Part shown: positions 27,020 to 35,438 of the stretch, piece by piece | Position numbering within the stretch: the stretch's first letter is position 1 | How the letters are laid out: each line of letters starts with the position of its first letter | Assembly: GCA_030156535.1 (NCBI GenBank) | Contig: JASGMJ010000013.1 | Location: 59,058-123,057, forward strand | Direction of reading: 5' to 3' | Origin: Candidatus Sumerlaeota bacterium | GTDB lineage: Bacteria; Sumerlaeota; Sumerlaeia; SLMS01; JAHLLQ01 | Length of the DNA: 64,000 bases | Notes under the pieces: generated by a model | The model's database searches: none | What the model was told of the DNA's origin: nothing | What the model saw: only the letters and a program-made list of their open reading frames with translations | Made by a program: the position numbers and the translations under genes

Positions 27020-28840
27020 CTAATCCACCGTGTTGCGCCCTCCGCTGCGCAGGACAGCCGTGTCGATCCGTTCACCCGTTTGCGAATAGACTTCCAGCTC
27101 CACATTGTCGCCATTAACCCGGAAGTATGCGTAGTGTGGCTGGGTGGAATGTGCCTTCAGCCAGGGACTCCACGGCAGGTTGAGCTCCTTGTCGTACCAC
27201 GGCGCGCCCGCCCCGCCACTCGTCACCTGCCACACCGTGTGCTGGAACACGGCTTCGGAACCGTCCGGCAGTCTCTTGTGCCCGACATTCGTTTCGGGCG
27301 TCACGATCAGCCGGCTGTATGCATGTTCGTCGCCCGTGATGAAGGCCACCGTCTTGGGCGAGGCTGCGATGATTTCCCACATTTCGTTGCGCATTTCCAC
27401 GATGTCCACATCAGCGTCGTCGATCACGCCGTCGCGGTTCGTGTCGCCGCCGCGATACCACATTGCGTCGCGCGTGTGCCCGCCATTGGGAAAGGGAGGC
27501 TCCTGCGCGGCGAAGAAGAGCAGGGAGACTTCGGGATCGGCGTCGGCCGCAGCCACCTGTTCGCGCAGCCACGTCATCTGATTCGCCAGCAGCCCGCCCT
27601 CCAGGTTGCCGCCGCAATTGTGCGGATCGCTGCTCCACCAATAGTTGTTGTTCAACATGAAGATGCGCGCGTGTCCCCAGTCGAAGAAGTACACGTTCTC
27701 GTCGTAGGACGGCGACCCCTCGCCCTCGTTCGCCGGACCGTTGACCGGATTGACGAACGCCTCGGCGAACACGGCCTCGGCGCTCTCCGCGCCCGGCTTG
27801 TCGATGCTGATGCGCTTGCCGTCCACCAGCCACGAATTGATCAGTGCCTCGTGATTGCCCATGCTTTCCCATATAGGCACACGCGCATGCACGGGCTCGA
27901 AGATGCGGCGGAACGAGTCGAGTTGATTGCGGAAGTCATCGGCGTCCGTGCTGTACCCGTTGATGAGGTCGCCGGGGAAAATCAGGAAGTCCGCTCCGCG
28001 ATAATAGGCATCGCTGCCCAGCGCAAAGAGCGAAAACCCGTTCACGCCATAGTGATTCTGCATCCCGCCACCGACGCCCTCGCGGCTGTCCACCATTGCG
28101 GCGAACTCGAAGCTCTCCGCGCCCGCCGTGCGAAAGCGGTACGGCCGCACCGTCGTCGTTCCTGCCGTCACCTGATACTCGTATTCCGTGTCGGGCTGAA
28201 GCCCCGCGACGGCCAACTCGTGACGCGTTGCCGGCCCGCTCCCCGTCACCACTTGCTCGCCAACGCGCACCGAGCCCACGACGGCCTCGTCTGTGTCGAA
28301 CGCGATCACCGCGGTGTTCTCCGTCACCTGTTCCACCGTTGGTCCGAAGAGAACATTGGTCGCCGCGTCCAGCGTCGCGGGATTGAAGTAGTTGCGCCCC
28401 TCCACGAAGCGGCTCGACGCCTTCGAGGGCAGATACACCTCCGCGCGCCAGTTGATGCGGGGCTCGAAGTCCGTGTTGAACATCTTGCGCGTCAACCCGG
28501 AGAACTCCACTTCGATGCGGTGTTCCCTGCGCGGCGTCGCATCGGGCCACTGTTCCTTCTCGGCCGAACGATAGCGCGCGTAGTCGAGCCCCTCGGTGAT
28601 GTCATTGATGCCGATGTACACCATCGCGGGCGGGGTGGCTTCGAGCGTCGTGAAGGTGATTTCGATCACGCCGGGACGCACGACCCGGGACGTGGCGCGT
28701 CCGTCGAGAAAGCCATAGGTTCCCGTCGTGGGCGTGCCCTGCGGCTCGATCACGGGCCGGCCAATTCGTGGGGGCTCGGCAGGCAAAACGCTCACGCACA
28801 ACGATAGCATCGCGATACAGGCAATACATTGGTATTTCAT
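27020..28840 (-). CDS. Secreted purple-acid-phosphatase-like metallophosphoesterase
   Basis: 606 residues. A signal peptide (about 1-21) is followed by N-terminal beta regions, a fibronectin-III-like domain of the purple-acid-phosphatase type (LQPDTEYEYQVTAG) and a calcineurin-like phosphoesterase domain with VDSREG, FPGDLINGY, GNHE and GDEHAYSR as metal-binding blocks. The usual GHxH is GDEH here. Within the catalytic domain lies a perfect EF-hand/dockerin-type calcium loop, DTNRDGVIDDAD (466-477), an unusual position. Start ATG 28840 has GGGAG upstream. The role is probably periplasmic or extracellular phosphate-ester hydrolysis; the substrate is unknown. Confidence 0.92.
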   Translation of the reverse strand: MKYQCIACIAMLSLCVSVLPAEPPRIGRPVIEPQGTPTTGTYGFLDGRATSRVVRPGVIEITFTTLEATPPAMVYIGINDITEGLDYARYRSAEKEQWPDATPRREHRIEVEFSGLTRKMFNTDFEPRINWRAEVYLPSKASSRFVEGRNYFNPATLDAATNVLFGPTVEQVTENTAVIAFDTDEAVVGSVRVGEQVVTGSGPATRHELAVAGLQPDTEYEYQVTAGTTTVRPYRFRTAGAESFEFAAMVDSREGVGGGMQNHYGVNGFSLFALGSDAYYRGADFLIFPGDLINGYSTDADDFRNQLDSFRRIFEPVHARVPIWESMGNHEALINSWLVDGKRISIDKPGAESAEAVFAEAFVNPVNGPANEGEGSPSYDENVYFFDWGHARIFMLNNNYWWSSDPHNCGGNLEGGLLANQMTWLREQVAAADADPEVSLLFFAAQEPPFPNGGHTRDAMWYRGGDTNRDGVIDDADVDIVEMRNEMWEIIAASPKTVAFITGDEHAYSRLIVTPETNVGHKRLPDGSEAVFQHTVWQVTSGGAGAPWYDKELNLPWSPWLKAHSTQPHYAYFRVNGDNVELEVYSQTGERIDTAVLRSGGRNTVD

Positions 28841-29142
28841 GAACAACTCCCGGAAAAAGGCGTCTGTGAGCACACGCTTAAAATCGTGAGGCAGCCCTCC
28901 CCGCGATGAAAGGAAAAAAAGAAAGTTAGCGAATTTCCAACAGAGTTTCCGGCGGAAGCCGCACGCCGGGTGCTTCTCAGTTGTCAGTCTTGAGGTTGGT
29001 GACTGCGGAAGGCGGCAAAGCAGCATGATGGGATAAGGCCAGACTGAAAACCGAGAACTGACAACGAAAGACACCCATTGTCCTGCTTGTCCCCGGCCGC
29101 CGGCGTCCGGCACTGTTCGGGGATTCCATACGGGAGCCCCCG
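28841..29142. repeat. Divergent gap with inverted heptad words
   Basis: 302 bases between divergent genes. GTTGTCAGT (28980-28988) and its reverse complement (29057-29065) form an inverted pair around 68 bases. The second arm reads AACCGAG-AACTGAC-AACGAAA in exact 7-base phase, each unit beginning AAC, the pattern of the AACCACG arrays elsewhere. No gene seen. Confidence 0.65.
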
Positions 29143-29973
29143 ATGTCCCTCTCTCCACAAGCCATTGCCGAACTTCGCGACGCCATCGCCGTCATGGGAG
29201 CCGACGCTGCCCGTGTGCTCGCGCGCCACTTTCGCAAGCTCGACTCCTACGAGAAGAAGGGGGCCATCGACCTCGTCACCGTCGCCGACAAGGAATCCGA
29301 GGCCGTGGTGCTCGCCGCGATACACGAGCGCTTTCCCGATCACGCGATTCTGGCGGAAGAGAGCGGCAGCGGCGGTGCTTCCGGTTCGGACTACCTCTGG
29401 GTCATCGATCCCCTCGACGGCACCACGAACTTCGCCCATGGAATGCCCAACTTCGGCGCCAGCCTGGCCGTGACGCATCGCGGCGTCGTCGTTGCCGGTG
29501 GCGTCTTCGCGCCTGCTCTCGGCGACACCTATCTCGCGGGGCGCGGACTCGGCGCCACGCGCAATGGCGAACGTCTGCGCGTTTCCAGCATCGACCGTTT
29601 CGACGAGGCGCTGATCGTCACGGGCTTTCCCTACGACCGCGCCACGCACGCCGCGTGGCTGACGGACATGCTGGGGCGCTTCCTGACGCGCTCGCAGGGG
29701 CTGCTGCGGCTCGGCTCCGCGGCGCTCGACCTTGCCTACGTGGCGGCCGGCAATCTCGAAGGCTTCTACGAATCGAACCTCCACGCGTGGGACATGGCGG
29801 CGGGCTCGCTGCTCGTCGAGGAGGCAGGCGGCCGCATGTCCACCTACACGGGTGAACCCTTCTCGATCTTCACGGACAACATGCTCGCCAGCAACGGGGT
29901 CCTGCACGAGGCCATGCGGGCCGTGCTGGCCGAGGCGCCGTGGGAGGACGAGAAGCGCCGCGCACAGGCCTAG
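29143..29973 (+). CDS. Inositol monophosphatase family protein
   Basis: 276 residues, the normal length for SuhB-type phosphatases. The metal-binding blocks are all present: DLVTVADKESE, ILAEESG, WVIDPLDGTTNF and WDMAAGSLLVEEAGG. It should hydrolyse myo-inositol phosphates or related sugar phosphates with magnesium, in the cytosol; 3'-phosphoadenosine-5'-phosphate phosphatase (CysQ) is the main alternative, but the motif spacing favours IMPase. It is followed 44 bases later by mqnA on the same strand. Confidence 0.95.
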   Translation: MSLSPQAIAELRDAIAVMGADAARVLARHFRKLDSYEKKGAIDLVTVADKESEAVVLAAIHERFPDHAILAEESGSGGASGSDYLWVIDPLDGTTNFAHGMPNFGASLAVTHRGVVVAGGVFAPALGDTYLAGRGLGATRNGERLRVSSIDRFDEALIVTGFPYDRATHAAWLTDMLGRFLTRSQGLLRLGSAALDLAYVAAGNLEGFYESNLHAWDMAAGSLLVEEAGGRMSTYTGEPFSIFTDNMLASNGVLHEAMRAVLAEAPWEDEKRRAQA

Positions 29974-30017
29974 CCCGGTTCGTAATTTGCTTCCCATCGG
30001 CTCACAGGGGGTGCCCC

Positions 30018-30854
30018 ATGACCAGCAACCTGCGCCTCGGTCTCGTTCCCTACGCCAACGTTCTCCCGCTGATGGAGGGCCTGGAGAGCCGTTTTCCCCA
30101 GGAAAACTGGCTGCGCGCCACGCCGCGCGAACTCGCCGGCCTGCTCGCGCAGGGCGCAATCGACGCCGCCACGCTCCCCATCTTCGAGGCCCTGCGCACG
30201 CCGGGTTATCGGCTCGTCCCCGGGTGCGCCATCGCCTCCGACGGCCCCGTGCGCAGCGTCGCGCTCTTCTCCGTGAAACCTTTACGCGACGTGCGCAGCA
30301 TCCTTCTCGACCGCAGTTCGCTCACCTCGGTCAACCTTGCCCGGATCCTGTGCGCCGAACACCTCCGCATCGAGCCGTACTACGAGCTCTCGGCCGCACC
30401 GATCCCCTCCGCCTTCGACCTCCACGCCAGCGGCCATGACGCCGCCGTCGTCATCGGCGACAACGCCCTCGCGTGGGAGCGCCGCGGCTTCCCCCACGTT
30501 CTCGACTTCGGCACCGCGTGGAAGGCCCTCACCGGGCTCCCCTTCGTCTACGCCGCGTGGATCGTGCGGCCCGGCGTGGAGCTCGCCCCCGAGGACCTCC
30601 GCGCCTTCGTCGAAGCACGCCGCAACGGCGAGCAAGACGTCTACGCCATCGCCCGCCGCGAAACGAGCGACCCCGCCGCCCTCATGGACCTCGTCGAGTA
30701 CCTCTCCCGCTCCATCCACTACCGCCTTGGCCCCGAGCACCTGCGCGCCATTGACCTCTTCCGCCGCAAGCTCATCCACCACGGCCTCATCCCCTCCGAC
30801 ACCGCCCCCCTCCCGTCCATCCCCGTTCCCGCAGGAATCAGCGTGGAAGACTGA
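30018..30854 (+). CDS. mqnA: Chorismate dehydratase MqnA
   Basis: Dehydrates chorismate to 3-[(1-carboxyvinyl)oxy]benzoate, the first step of the futalosine route to menaquinone. 278 residues with the two-lobed periplasmic-binding-protein-like fold of the MqnA/MqnD family and its N-terminal signature LRLGLVPYANVLPLMEGL. ATG 30018 has AGGGGG 6 bases upstream. The other mqn genes are not in the window. Its presence suggests that the organism respires with menaquinone made by the futalosine path. MqnD is less likely because the N-terminal pattern is that of MqnA. Confidence 0.9.
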   Translation: MTSNLRLGLVPYANVLPLMEGLESRFPQENWLRATPRELAGLLAQGAIDAATLPIFEALRTPGYRLVPGCAIASDGPVRSVALFSVKPLRDVRSILLDRSSLTSVNLARILCAEHLRIEPYYELSAAPIPSAFDLHASGHDAAVVIGDNALAWERRGFPHVLDFGTAWKALTGLPFVYAAWIVRPGVELAPEDLRAFVEARRNGEQDVYAIARRETSDPAALMDLVEYLSRSIHYRLGPEHLRAIDLFRRKLIHHGLIPSDTAPLPSIPVPAGISVED

Positions 30855-31403
30855 CGGCGAGTGCGCGGATTCGTGCGATTCGCGGTTCCCTGATCGCATC
30901 CTCCCGGTTTCCCCGTCCTCAGCCAAACTCCCCCCAAAGTAATGGGCGCATCCCGGATTTGTATCCGCCGACGCACGTCTTCCCTGTTGTGGCTTCTCTT
31001 GCCGAAAAGAGCTTGAAAGACGGCGGCGAGGCCTTTCTCAGGAAGGGACCGGCCGCAACACAGCTGAACCGTGGGTAACCGGGGGCGAACGAAGCGAGCC
31101 CCCGGTGTGCGTTCAGTAGAGCCACCGCGCCCCGAAGAGTGCTCCACAACGACGGACAATTCTTGCGCCCGGCGAGGGCGCCAAGACAAACGCGCCGCGA
31201 ACCCCGAAAGTTCCGGCGACTTGTTCATCATCACGGGAAATCCTCCCGCGCCCGCCACTGCTGTCTCCGCACCGGGCGATTGAGGGCGTGGCTCGTTCTG
31301 CTCCCGGTTCCGATTGCCACGGTGCGGGGCGTTTCGCCACTCTCACCATCGTGCGGCCGGACCGTGTTTCCCGCCGCCAGTTCCTCCGAAAGGGGTTCCT
31401 CCA
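30855..31403. other. Long gap with a GC hairpin, no gene
   Basis: 549 bases with no convincing gene. A perfect hairpin CCGGGGGC/GCCCCCGG (31079-31086 with 31098-31105) sits near the middle, and the surrounding words look like a dispersed intergenic element rather than coding DNA: open frames on both strands are Arg/Ser/Gly-rich with no ribosome site. The promoter of the Bax-inhibitor-1 gene must lie at the right. Confidence 0.5.
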
Positions 31404-32138
31404 ATGAGTTTCCAGCAAATGCAATCCGCGAGCAGCGCGCTCCCCGCGTCGCAGGCCTCGACGCAGGACCGCGTCGCGTACATCCGCAAGGTCTACGCGA
31501 TGTTCTTCTCCGGCATTCTTGTCTACATTGCAGCCGCCGGGCTGCCGCTTCTCGGCTACTTCATGGGAATCCCGGTTCTGGGCGACGTCGCCGTGATGGC
31601 GGCCAGCCTGCCGTGGTGGGCGCACCTGGTCGTGCTGCTCGGCATGGTGTTGCTGGCGAACACGACAATGATGATGCAAGGCATCAACGTGATGGTCTTC
31701 TATCTGTTCGCCGCGGTGTTCGGCCTGCTGAGCATCGGGTTGATCGGGTACGCGCTCGGCGTGGGCGGGTGGACGATTGTCTTCCAGGCACTGGGGCTGA
31801 CGGGCATCACGATGGGCGGGCTGACGGCCTACGTCTTCATCACGAAGAAGGACTTCAGCTTCATGGCTGGCTTCCTGACGGTGGGGCTGGTGCTGTCGTT
31901 GGGTGCCATCGTGATTCTGGCCATCGCGGGGGCGATGGGCGTGGACGTCTCGCTCTTCCGGTTCGCGCTCTCGATCGGACTCGTGCTGCTGTTCTCGGGC
32001 TACGTGCTGTACGACACGTCGAACATTCTGCACCGCTTCAGCACCACGATGGTTGTTCCCGCGGCGCTGGCGCTACTGATCGACTTCATCATTCTGTTCC
32101 AGAACATCCTGACGATCCTGGCGGGGAGCCGGCGCTGA
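31404..32138 (+). CDS. Bax inhibitor-1/YbhL family membrane protein
   Basis: 244 residues with seven hydrophobic segments after an Ala/Ser/Gln-rich cytosolic N-terminus of about 30 residues. The order and the last two helices (LVLLFSGYVLYDTSNILHR and LALLIDFIILFQNIL) match bacterial BI-1/TMBIM proteins; the Asp of YDTSNI and the final Asp are the conserved pair of the calcium-leak family. ATG 31404 has AAGGGG upstream. The last 66 bases overlap the 3' end of trmD on the other strand. Confidence 0.93.
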   Translation: MSFQQMQSASSALPASQASTQDRVAYIRKVYAMFFSGILVYIAAAGLPLLGYFMGIPVLGDVAVMAASLPWWAHLVVLLGMVLLANTTMMMQGINVMVFYLFAAVFGLLSIGLIGYALGVGGWTIVFQALGLTGITMGGLTAYVFITKKDFSFMAGFLTVGLVLSLGAIVILAIAGAMGVDVSLFRFALSIGLVLLFSGYVLYDTSNILHRFSTTMVVPAALALLIDFIILFQNILTILAGSRR

Positions 32139-32918
32139 TTCCTGCTCCGTCCCCGGTTTTTCGGCCCCGGATCGCCTTGCTTTCCGGGGCCGTTTCTTTT
32201 TCGGGGGAGGCGGCGGATTTTCGGCAAGCCAGCGTGCGTGCAGTTCCGGGCGGCGCTCCTTCGTGATCTCCAGTGCCCTCTCGTGGCGCCAGCGCGCGAT
32301 CTCCGCATGGTTGCCGGAGAGCAGCACGGCGGGCACGCGCCGTCCCTCGAAGATTTCGGGGCGCGTGTAGTGGGGCGCTTCGAGCAAACCCGTGGCGAAC
32401 GAATCGTTCGTGGCGCCGTGCGGATCGCCGAGCGCGCCGGGGAGCAGGCGCACGATGCTGTCGGCAATCGCCATCGCGGCGATCTCGCCACCGGTCAGCA
32501 CGAAGTCGCCGAGTGAGACTTCCTCGTCCACGCGCGTTTCGATCAGGCGCTCGTCGAGTCCCTCGTAGTGCCCGCACAGAATCACGAGGTCGCGCCGTTC
32601 GTCCGCCCAGGCACGTGCGCGCGCGTGGGTCCAGACGGCTCCGCGCGGCGACGTGAAGACCACGCGCGCGCGTCCGGGCGTTCCGGGTGCTCCGGCGAGC
32701 TCGTCGAGCGCGGCGGCCACGGGCTCCGGTTTCAGGACCATGCCGCCGCCGCCGCCATAGGGCGCATCGTCCGCCGTGTTGTGCTTGTCCGTCGTCCAGT
32801 CGCGAAGCTGGCGCGTCTCGATGCGCGCGAGCCCGGCTTCCTGCGCGCGCAGCAGAATCGACTCGCGGCAGGGGCCGTCGAACCAGTGGGGAAAGAGCGT
32901 CAGGATCGTGATCTTCAT
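32073..32918 (-). CDS. trmD: tRNA (guanine-N1)-methyltransferase TrmD with C-terminal extension
   Basis: Methylates G37 of tRNAs, using S-adenosylmethionine bound in a trefoil knot. 281 residues; the knot and catalytic segments LCGHYEGLDERLIE, SLGDFVLTGGE and the DSIVRLLPG helix are intact. The family core ends near residue 230. The remaining 50 or so residues are Pro/Lys-rich (PPPPPKKKRPRK) and then low-complexity; they are encoded across the terminator and last codons of the convergent gene. ATG 32918 begins the conserved MKITILTLFP; the frame reaches 33014 through a repeat. No ribosome site is evident. Confidence 0.94.
   Translation of the reverse strand: MKITILTLFPHWFDGPCRESILLRAQEAGLARIETRQLRDWTTDKHNTADDAPYGGGGGMVLKPEPVAAALDELAGAPGTPGRARVVFTSPRGAVWTHARARAWADERRDLVILCGHYEGLDERLIETRVDEEVSLGDFVLTGGEIAAMAIADSIVRLLPGALGDPHGATNDSFATGLLEAPHYTRPEIFEGRRVPAVLLSGNHAEIARWRHERALEITKERRPELHARWLAENPPPPPKKKRPRKARRSGAEKPGTEQESAPAPRQDRQDVLEQNDEVDQ
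32162..32201 (+). terminator. Rho-independent terminator of the BI-1 gene
   Basis: A 10-bp stem CGGCCCCGGA with TCCGGGGCCG (32162-32171 and 32183-32192), followed by TTTCTTTTT. It begins 23 bases after the BI-1 stop. It lies inside the trmD reading frame on the other strand. Confidence 0.85.
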
Positions 32919-32941
32919 CGGAGAGGTCTGGGGGGAGTCTT

Positions 32942-32969
32942 CAGTTCTCGGTTCTCGGTTTTCCGTCTT
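32942..32969 (+). repeat. Heptad array CGGTTCT type
   Basis: Four consecutive 7-base words in phase: CAGTTCT, CGGTTCT, CGGTTTT, CCGTCTT. They are the reverse complement of AACCGAG-type words seen at 29.05 and 50.92 kb. The array sits between trmD and the PfkB kinase gene. Confidence 0.65.
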
Positions 32970-33018
32970 GGTGCCTGTCCTGTCATGCCCTTGTGTCTTC
33001 CGTTTCGCCCCCAACGCA

Positions 33019-33939
33019 TCAGGACAGCTGGCTCACGGCGCACCGGCCCGCGAGGTCTTCCACCGTGGCGCGTTTGATGCCGCGTCCCTCCGCGAGCGCC
33101 CACGCGGTTCCCGTGGCAATCGCCCACGCCAGCAGGGCCGCGCCCGTTTTGCCCGACCGGCGCGCGTCGAGAAGTCCGGCGAGAAAGCTGTCGCCCGCGC
33201 CGACGGCGCGCCTGGACGAGCGCTCCGGCGCCCGCGCGCTCCACACGCCCGTGGCGTCGGCCAGCAGCGCGCCGTTCTCGCTGTGCGTCACACAGACAAT
33301 GCCGATGCCGTCCTCGCGCACGCCGCACATGGCAGCGGCCAGCGCCTCTTCGTCGGCACCGCAATCCACGAGGTCGGCGAACTCGCGGCGGTTCACTTTC
33401 AGAATCGCGGGTTTTACCGCCGCGCCGGCGGCCAGTGCGGGGCCGCTCGTGTCGAGCGCCGCGTCCACGCCGCGTTCCTTCGCCCATGTAATCAGGCGCG
33501 AGTAGGCGTGCAGGCCAACGCCCGGCGGCAGCGAACCCGCCAGCACCAGCGTGCTCACGTCCTCCTGCTTCTCGAGCGCGGCGATCACCGCCCCCACAGC
33601 CGCCGCGCCAACGGCCTCGCCCGCCATGTTCACTTTCAGGTGACGGCCGTTCTGCTCCTCGATGTGCACGTTGATGCGCACGCCGTGTCCGCTGTCGATC
33701 AGCTCCACGTCAATGCCATCCGCCTCAGCGAGGTTCTTCAATTCCTGCGCGATCCCTCCCCCGCCGAGCACATACGCACGCGACGCGCACCCCAGCTGTC
33801 CCAGCACGCGCGTGACGTTGATCCCCTTCCCGCCTGCCGCGCGGCGTTCGTGCGACGCACGCAGCACCGCGTCGAAGGCGAGTTGCTCCGTCCCCAAAAA
33901 GAGATCGAGCGCAGGATTCAGCGTCACCGTCGCGATCAT
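33019..33939 (-). CDS. PfkB-family sugar kinase (1-phosphofructokinase/tagatose-6-phosphate kinase type)
   Basis: 306 residues. Starts MIATVTLNPALD, the hallmark of the FruK/LacC subgroup that phosphorylates fructose 1-phosphate, tagatose 6-phosphate or related sugars. GGKGINVTRVL binds substrate, and GAGDSFLAGLL near 245 holds the catalytic Asp and anion hole. Its ATG overlaps the TGA of the upstream UGM gene (ATGA at 33939-33936), so the two are translationally coupled. No sugar transporter gene accompanies it, and the coupling to UGM hints at a role in galactose/galactofuranose metabolism, which is inference. Confidence 0.92.
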   Translation of the reverse strand: MIATVTLNPALDLFLGTEQLAFDAVLRASHERRAAGGKGINVTRVLGQLGCASRAYVLGGGGIAQELKNLAEADGIDVELIDSGHGVRINVHIEEQNGRHLKVNMAGEAVGAAAVGAVIAALEKQEDVSTLVLAGSLPPGVGLHAYSRLITWAKERGVDAALDTSGPALAAGAAVKPAILKVNRREFADLVDCGADEEALAAAMCGVREDGIGIVCVTHSENGALLADATGVWSARAPERSSRRAVGAGDSFLAGLLDARRSGKTGAALLAWAIATGTAWALAEGRGIKRATVEDLAGRCAVSQLS

Positions 33940-35333
33940 TTCGGCACGGGTCCCTTCTTCTTCGGGCCGTTGGCCACGGCCGGATGCCAGATGGTGATTT
34001 CGTCTGTGCCAAGCGCCAGGTGATCGACGACCTCGACGCCCTGCATCATCGAGTGGTCCTGGTTGCTGACCTCGTACTTCCACGCACCGAAGCGTCCGCG
34101 CGAGTAGACGCCGCGCTTTGCCAAGGCGGGGAGCAGCACGTCGAGCGCCTCGTCGCGGCGCAGCGACGGCGTCGGATAGCCGTAGGGCAGATGTGCGAAG
34201 AACGTGTGCGTCACTTCATCGCGGCTCGCAATGAGCTTCGTGTTGAGCGCACCCTGAACGGTTTCCTCCACGACGCGCGCGTGATCGACGGGCTTCGCGG
34301 GCGATTCGCTGATCTCCGCCATCAACGACCAGTTTTTCGCCGCGTCCGGCACGTTGTTTGGCGAGTAGTTCGAGAACACCGTGACGCGGTAAAACGGGCA
34401 GTTGTCCTCGGGGAAATACATCCAGCACTTCGTCTTCAGGTGCTCGGGCGCCGTGCCCTTCAGCCCGATGCCGACGATGTTCGTCTTCGAGTACACGAGC
34501 TTGTCCGTGTCGGCGGCGTACTGCGTGGCGAGGTCGCTGCGCGCGATCAAGACGTCGAGCGGCATCGAGGAAATCAGGTACTCGTATTCAACATTCGTCC
34601 CGTCGGCCAGGCGCACCCTGCGTGCCGCCGTGTCCACATTCACCACCTCGGCGCCCAGACGCAGACGCTGCTGGGGCAGGCGCGCGGCCAGCGCACGCCA
34701 GATCGCCCCGGTGCCGCCGTGCTTCGGAAAGCGGAACGTGTTGTTCGGCCCCCACGAAACGTCGTCCTTCTGCGCGAAGATGTTCTTCAGCACGCGCTCC
34801 ACGTCGGGAATTGCCACGCGCTCGCCGAGCCACTTGGTGTTCAATTGCTCCGGCGGGTACGCCCACACCTTGAAGTTGTACGGGCGCAGGAACACGCGCG
34901 CGATGCCCGGGCCCATGGCGCGCTCGAACTGCTCGGCGAAATCGCGGGGAAGCGCGTCGCTCTGGTTCTTCAGCGCCTGCACCAACCCGCACACGCACTC
35001 CACCATCTCGTCGTGCGGCAGATGGCGGATGTTGTTCTGGAAAGGGTAGGGAATGAAACGGTCGCGCATCCAGACCCAGGCCTCGCGCTCGTGCGTCAGC
35101 CATCCGTCCGGCAGCAAGTCGTCCATCAACTCATCGAAGAGCCGGTAGTGGCTGAACTGCACGTGGCCACCGAGGTCCCAGGTGAACCCGTGGTCATCGA
35201 CGACGGAGCCCGCGAGGCCGCCGGCGTCCGGCGTCTTCTCCAGCAGTTCCCAGTCGTGAATGCCCAATTGTTCGAGCCGCCATGCGGCCCCCAGGCCCGT
35301 GGGGCCCGCTCCGATGATCAGATATTTCGGCAT
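33936..35333 (-). CDS. UDP-galactopyranose mutase, eukaryotic type
   Basis: Interconverts UDP-galactopyranose and UDP-galactofuranose through a reduced flavin. 465 residues with an N-terminal FAD loop GAGPTGLGAA (8-17). The sequence follows fungal and trypanosomatid UGMs rather than E. coli Glf: GGHVQFSH (55-62), PYPFQNN, RPYNFKVWA with Arg150, WGPNNTFRFP, FPEDNCPFYR with Arg316, and GRFGAWKYEVSNQDHSMM. Arg150 and Arg316 match the two substrate-phosphate-binding arginines (182 and 327) of Aspergillus UGM. Other amine-oxidase-fold proteins are excluded by these blocks. It is coupled to the downstream PfkB kinase by ATGA. Confidence 0.93.
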   Translation of the reverse strand: MPKYLIIGAGPTGLGAAWRLEQLGIHDWELLEKTPDAGGLAGSVVDDHGFTWDLGGHVQFSHYRLFDELMDDLLPDGWLTHEREAWVWMRDRFIPYPFQNNIRHLPHDEMVECVCGLVQALKNQSDALPRDFAEQFERAMGPGIARVFLRPYNFKVWAYPPEQLNTKWLGERVAIPDVERVLKNIFAQKDDVSWGPNNTFRFPKHGGTGAIWRALAARLPQQRLRLGAEVVNVDTAARRVRLADGTNVEYEYLISSMPLDVLIARSDLATQYAADTDKLVYSKTNIVGIGLKGTAPEHLKTKCWMYFPEDNCPFYRVTVFSNYSPNNVPDAAKNWSLMAEISESPAKPVDHARVVEETVQGALNTKLIASRDEVTHTFFAHLPYGYPTPSLRRDEALDVLLPALAKRGVYSRGRFGAWKYEVSNQDHSMMQGVEVVDHLALGTDEITIWHPAVANGPKKKGPVPK

Positions 35334-35438
35334 GTCGTGGCGCGGCGTCCTTCCGTGCGGTAGTGGGTCAATCGTCGCCCTGACGGCGAAGGAAGACCCT
35401 AGGCCACATCCCCAGCCCGGCGTCGAGTACGGAGTGGC

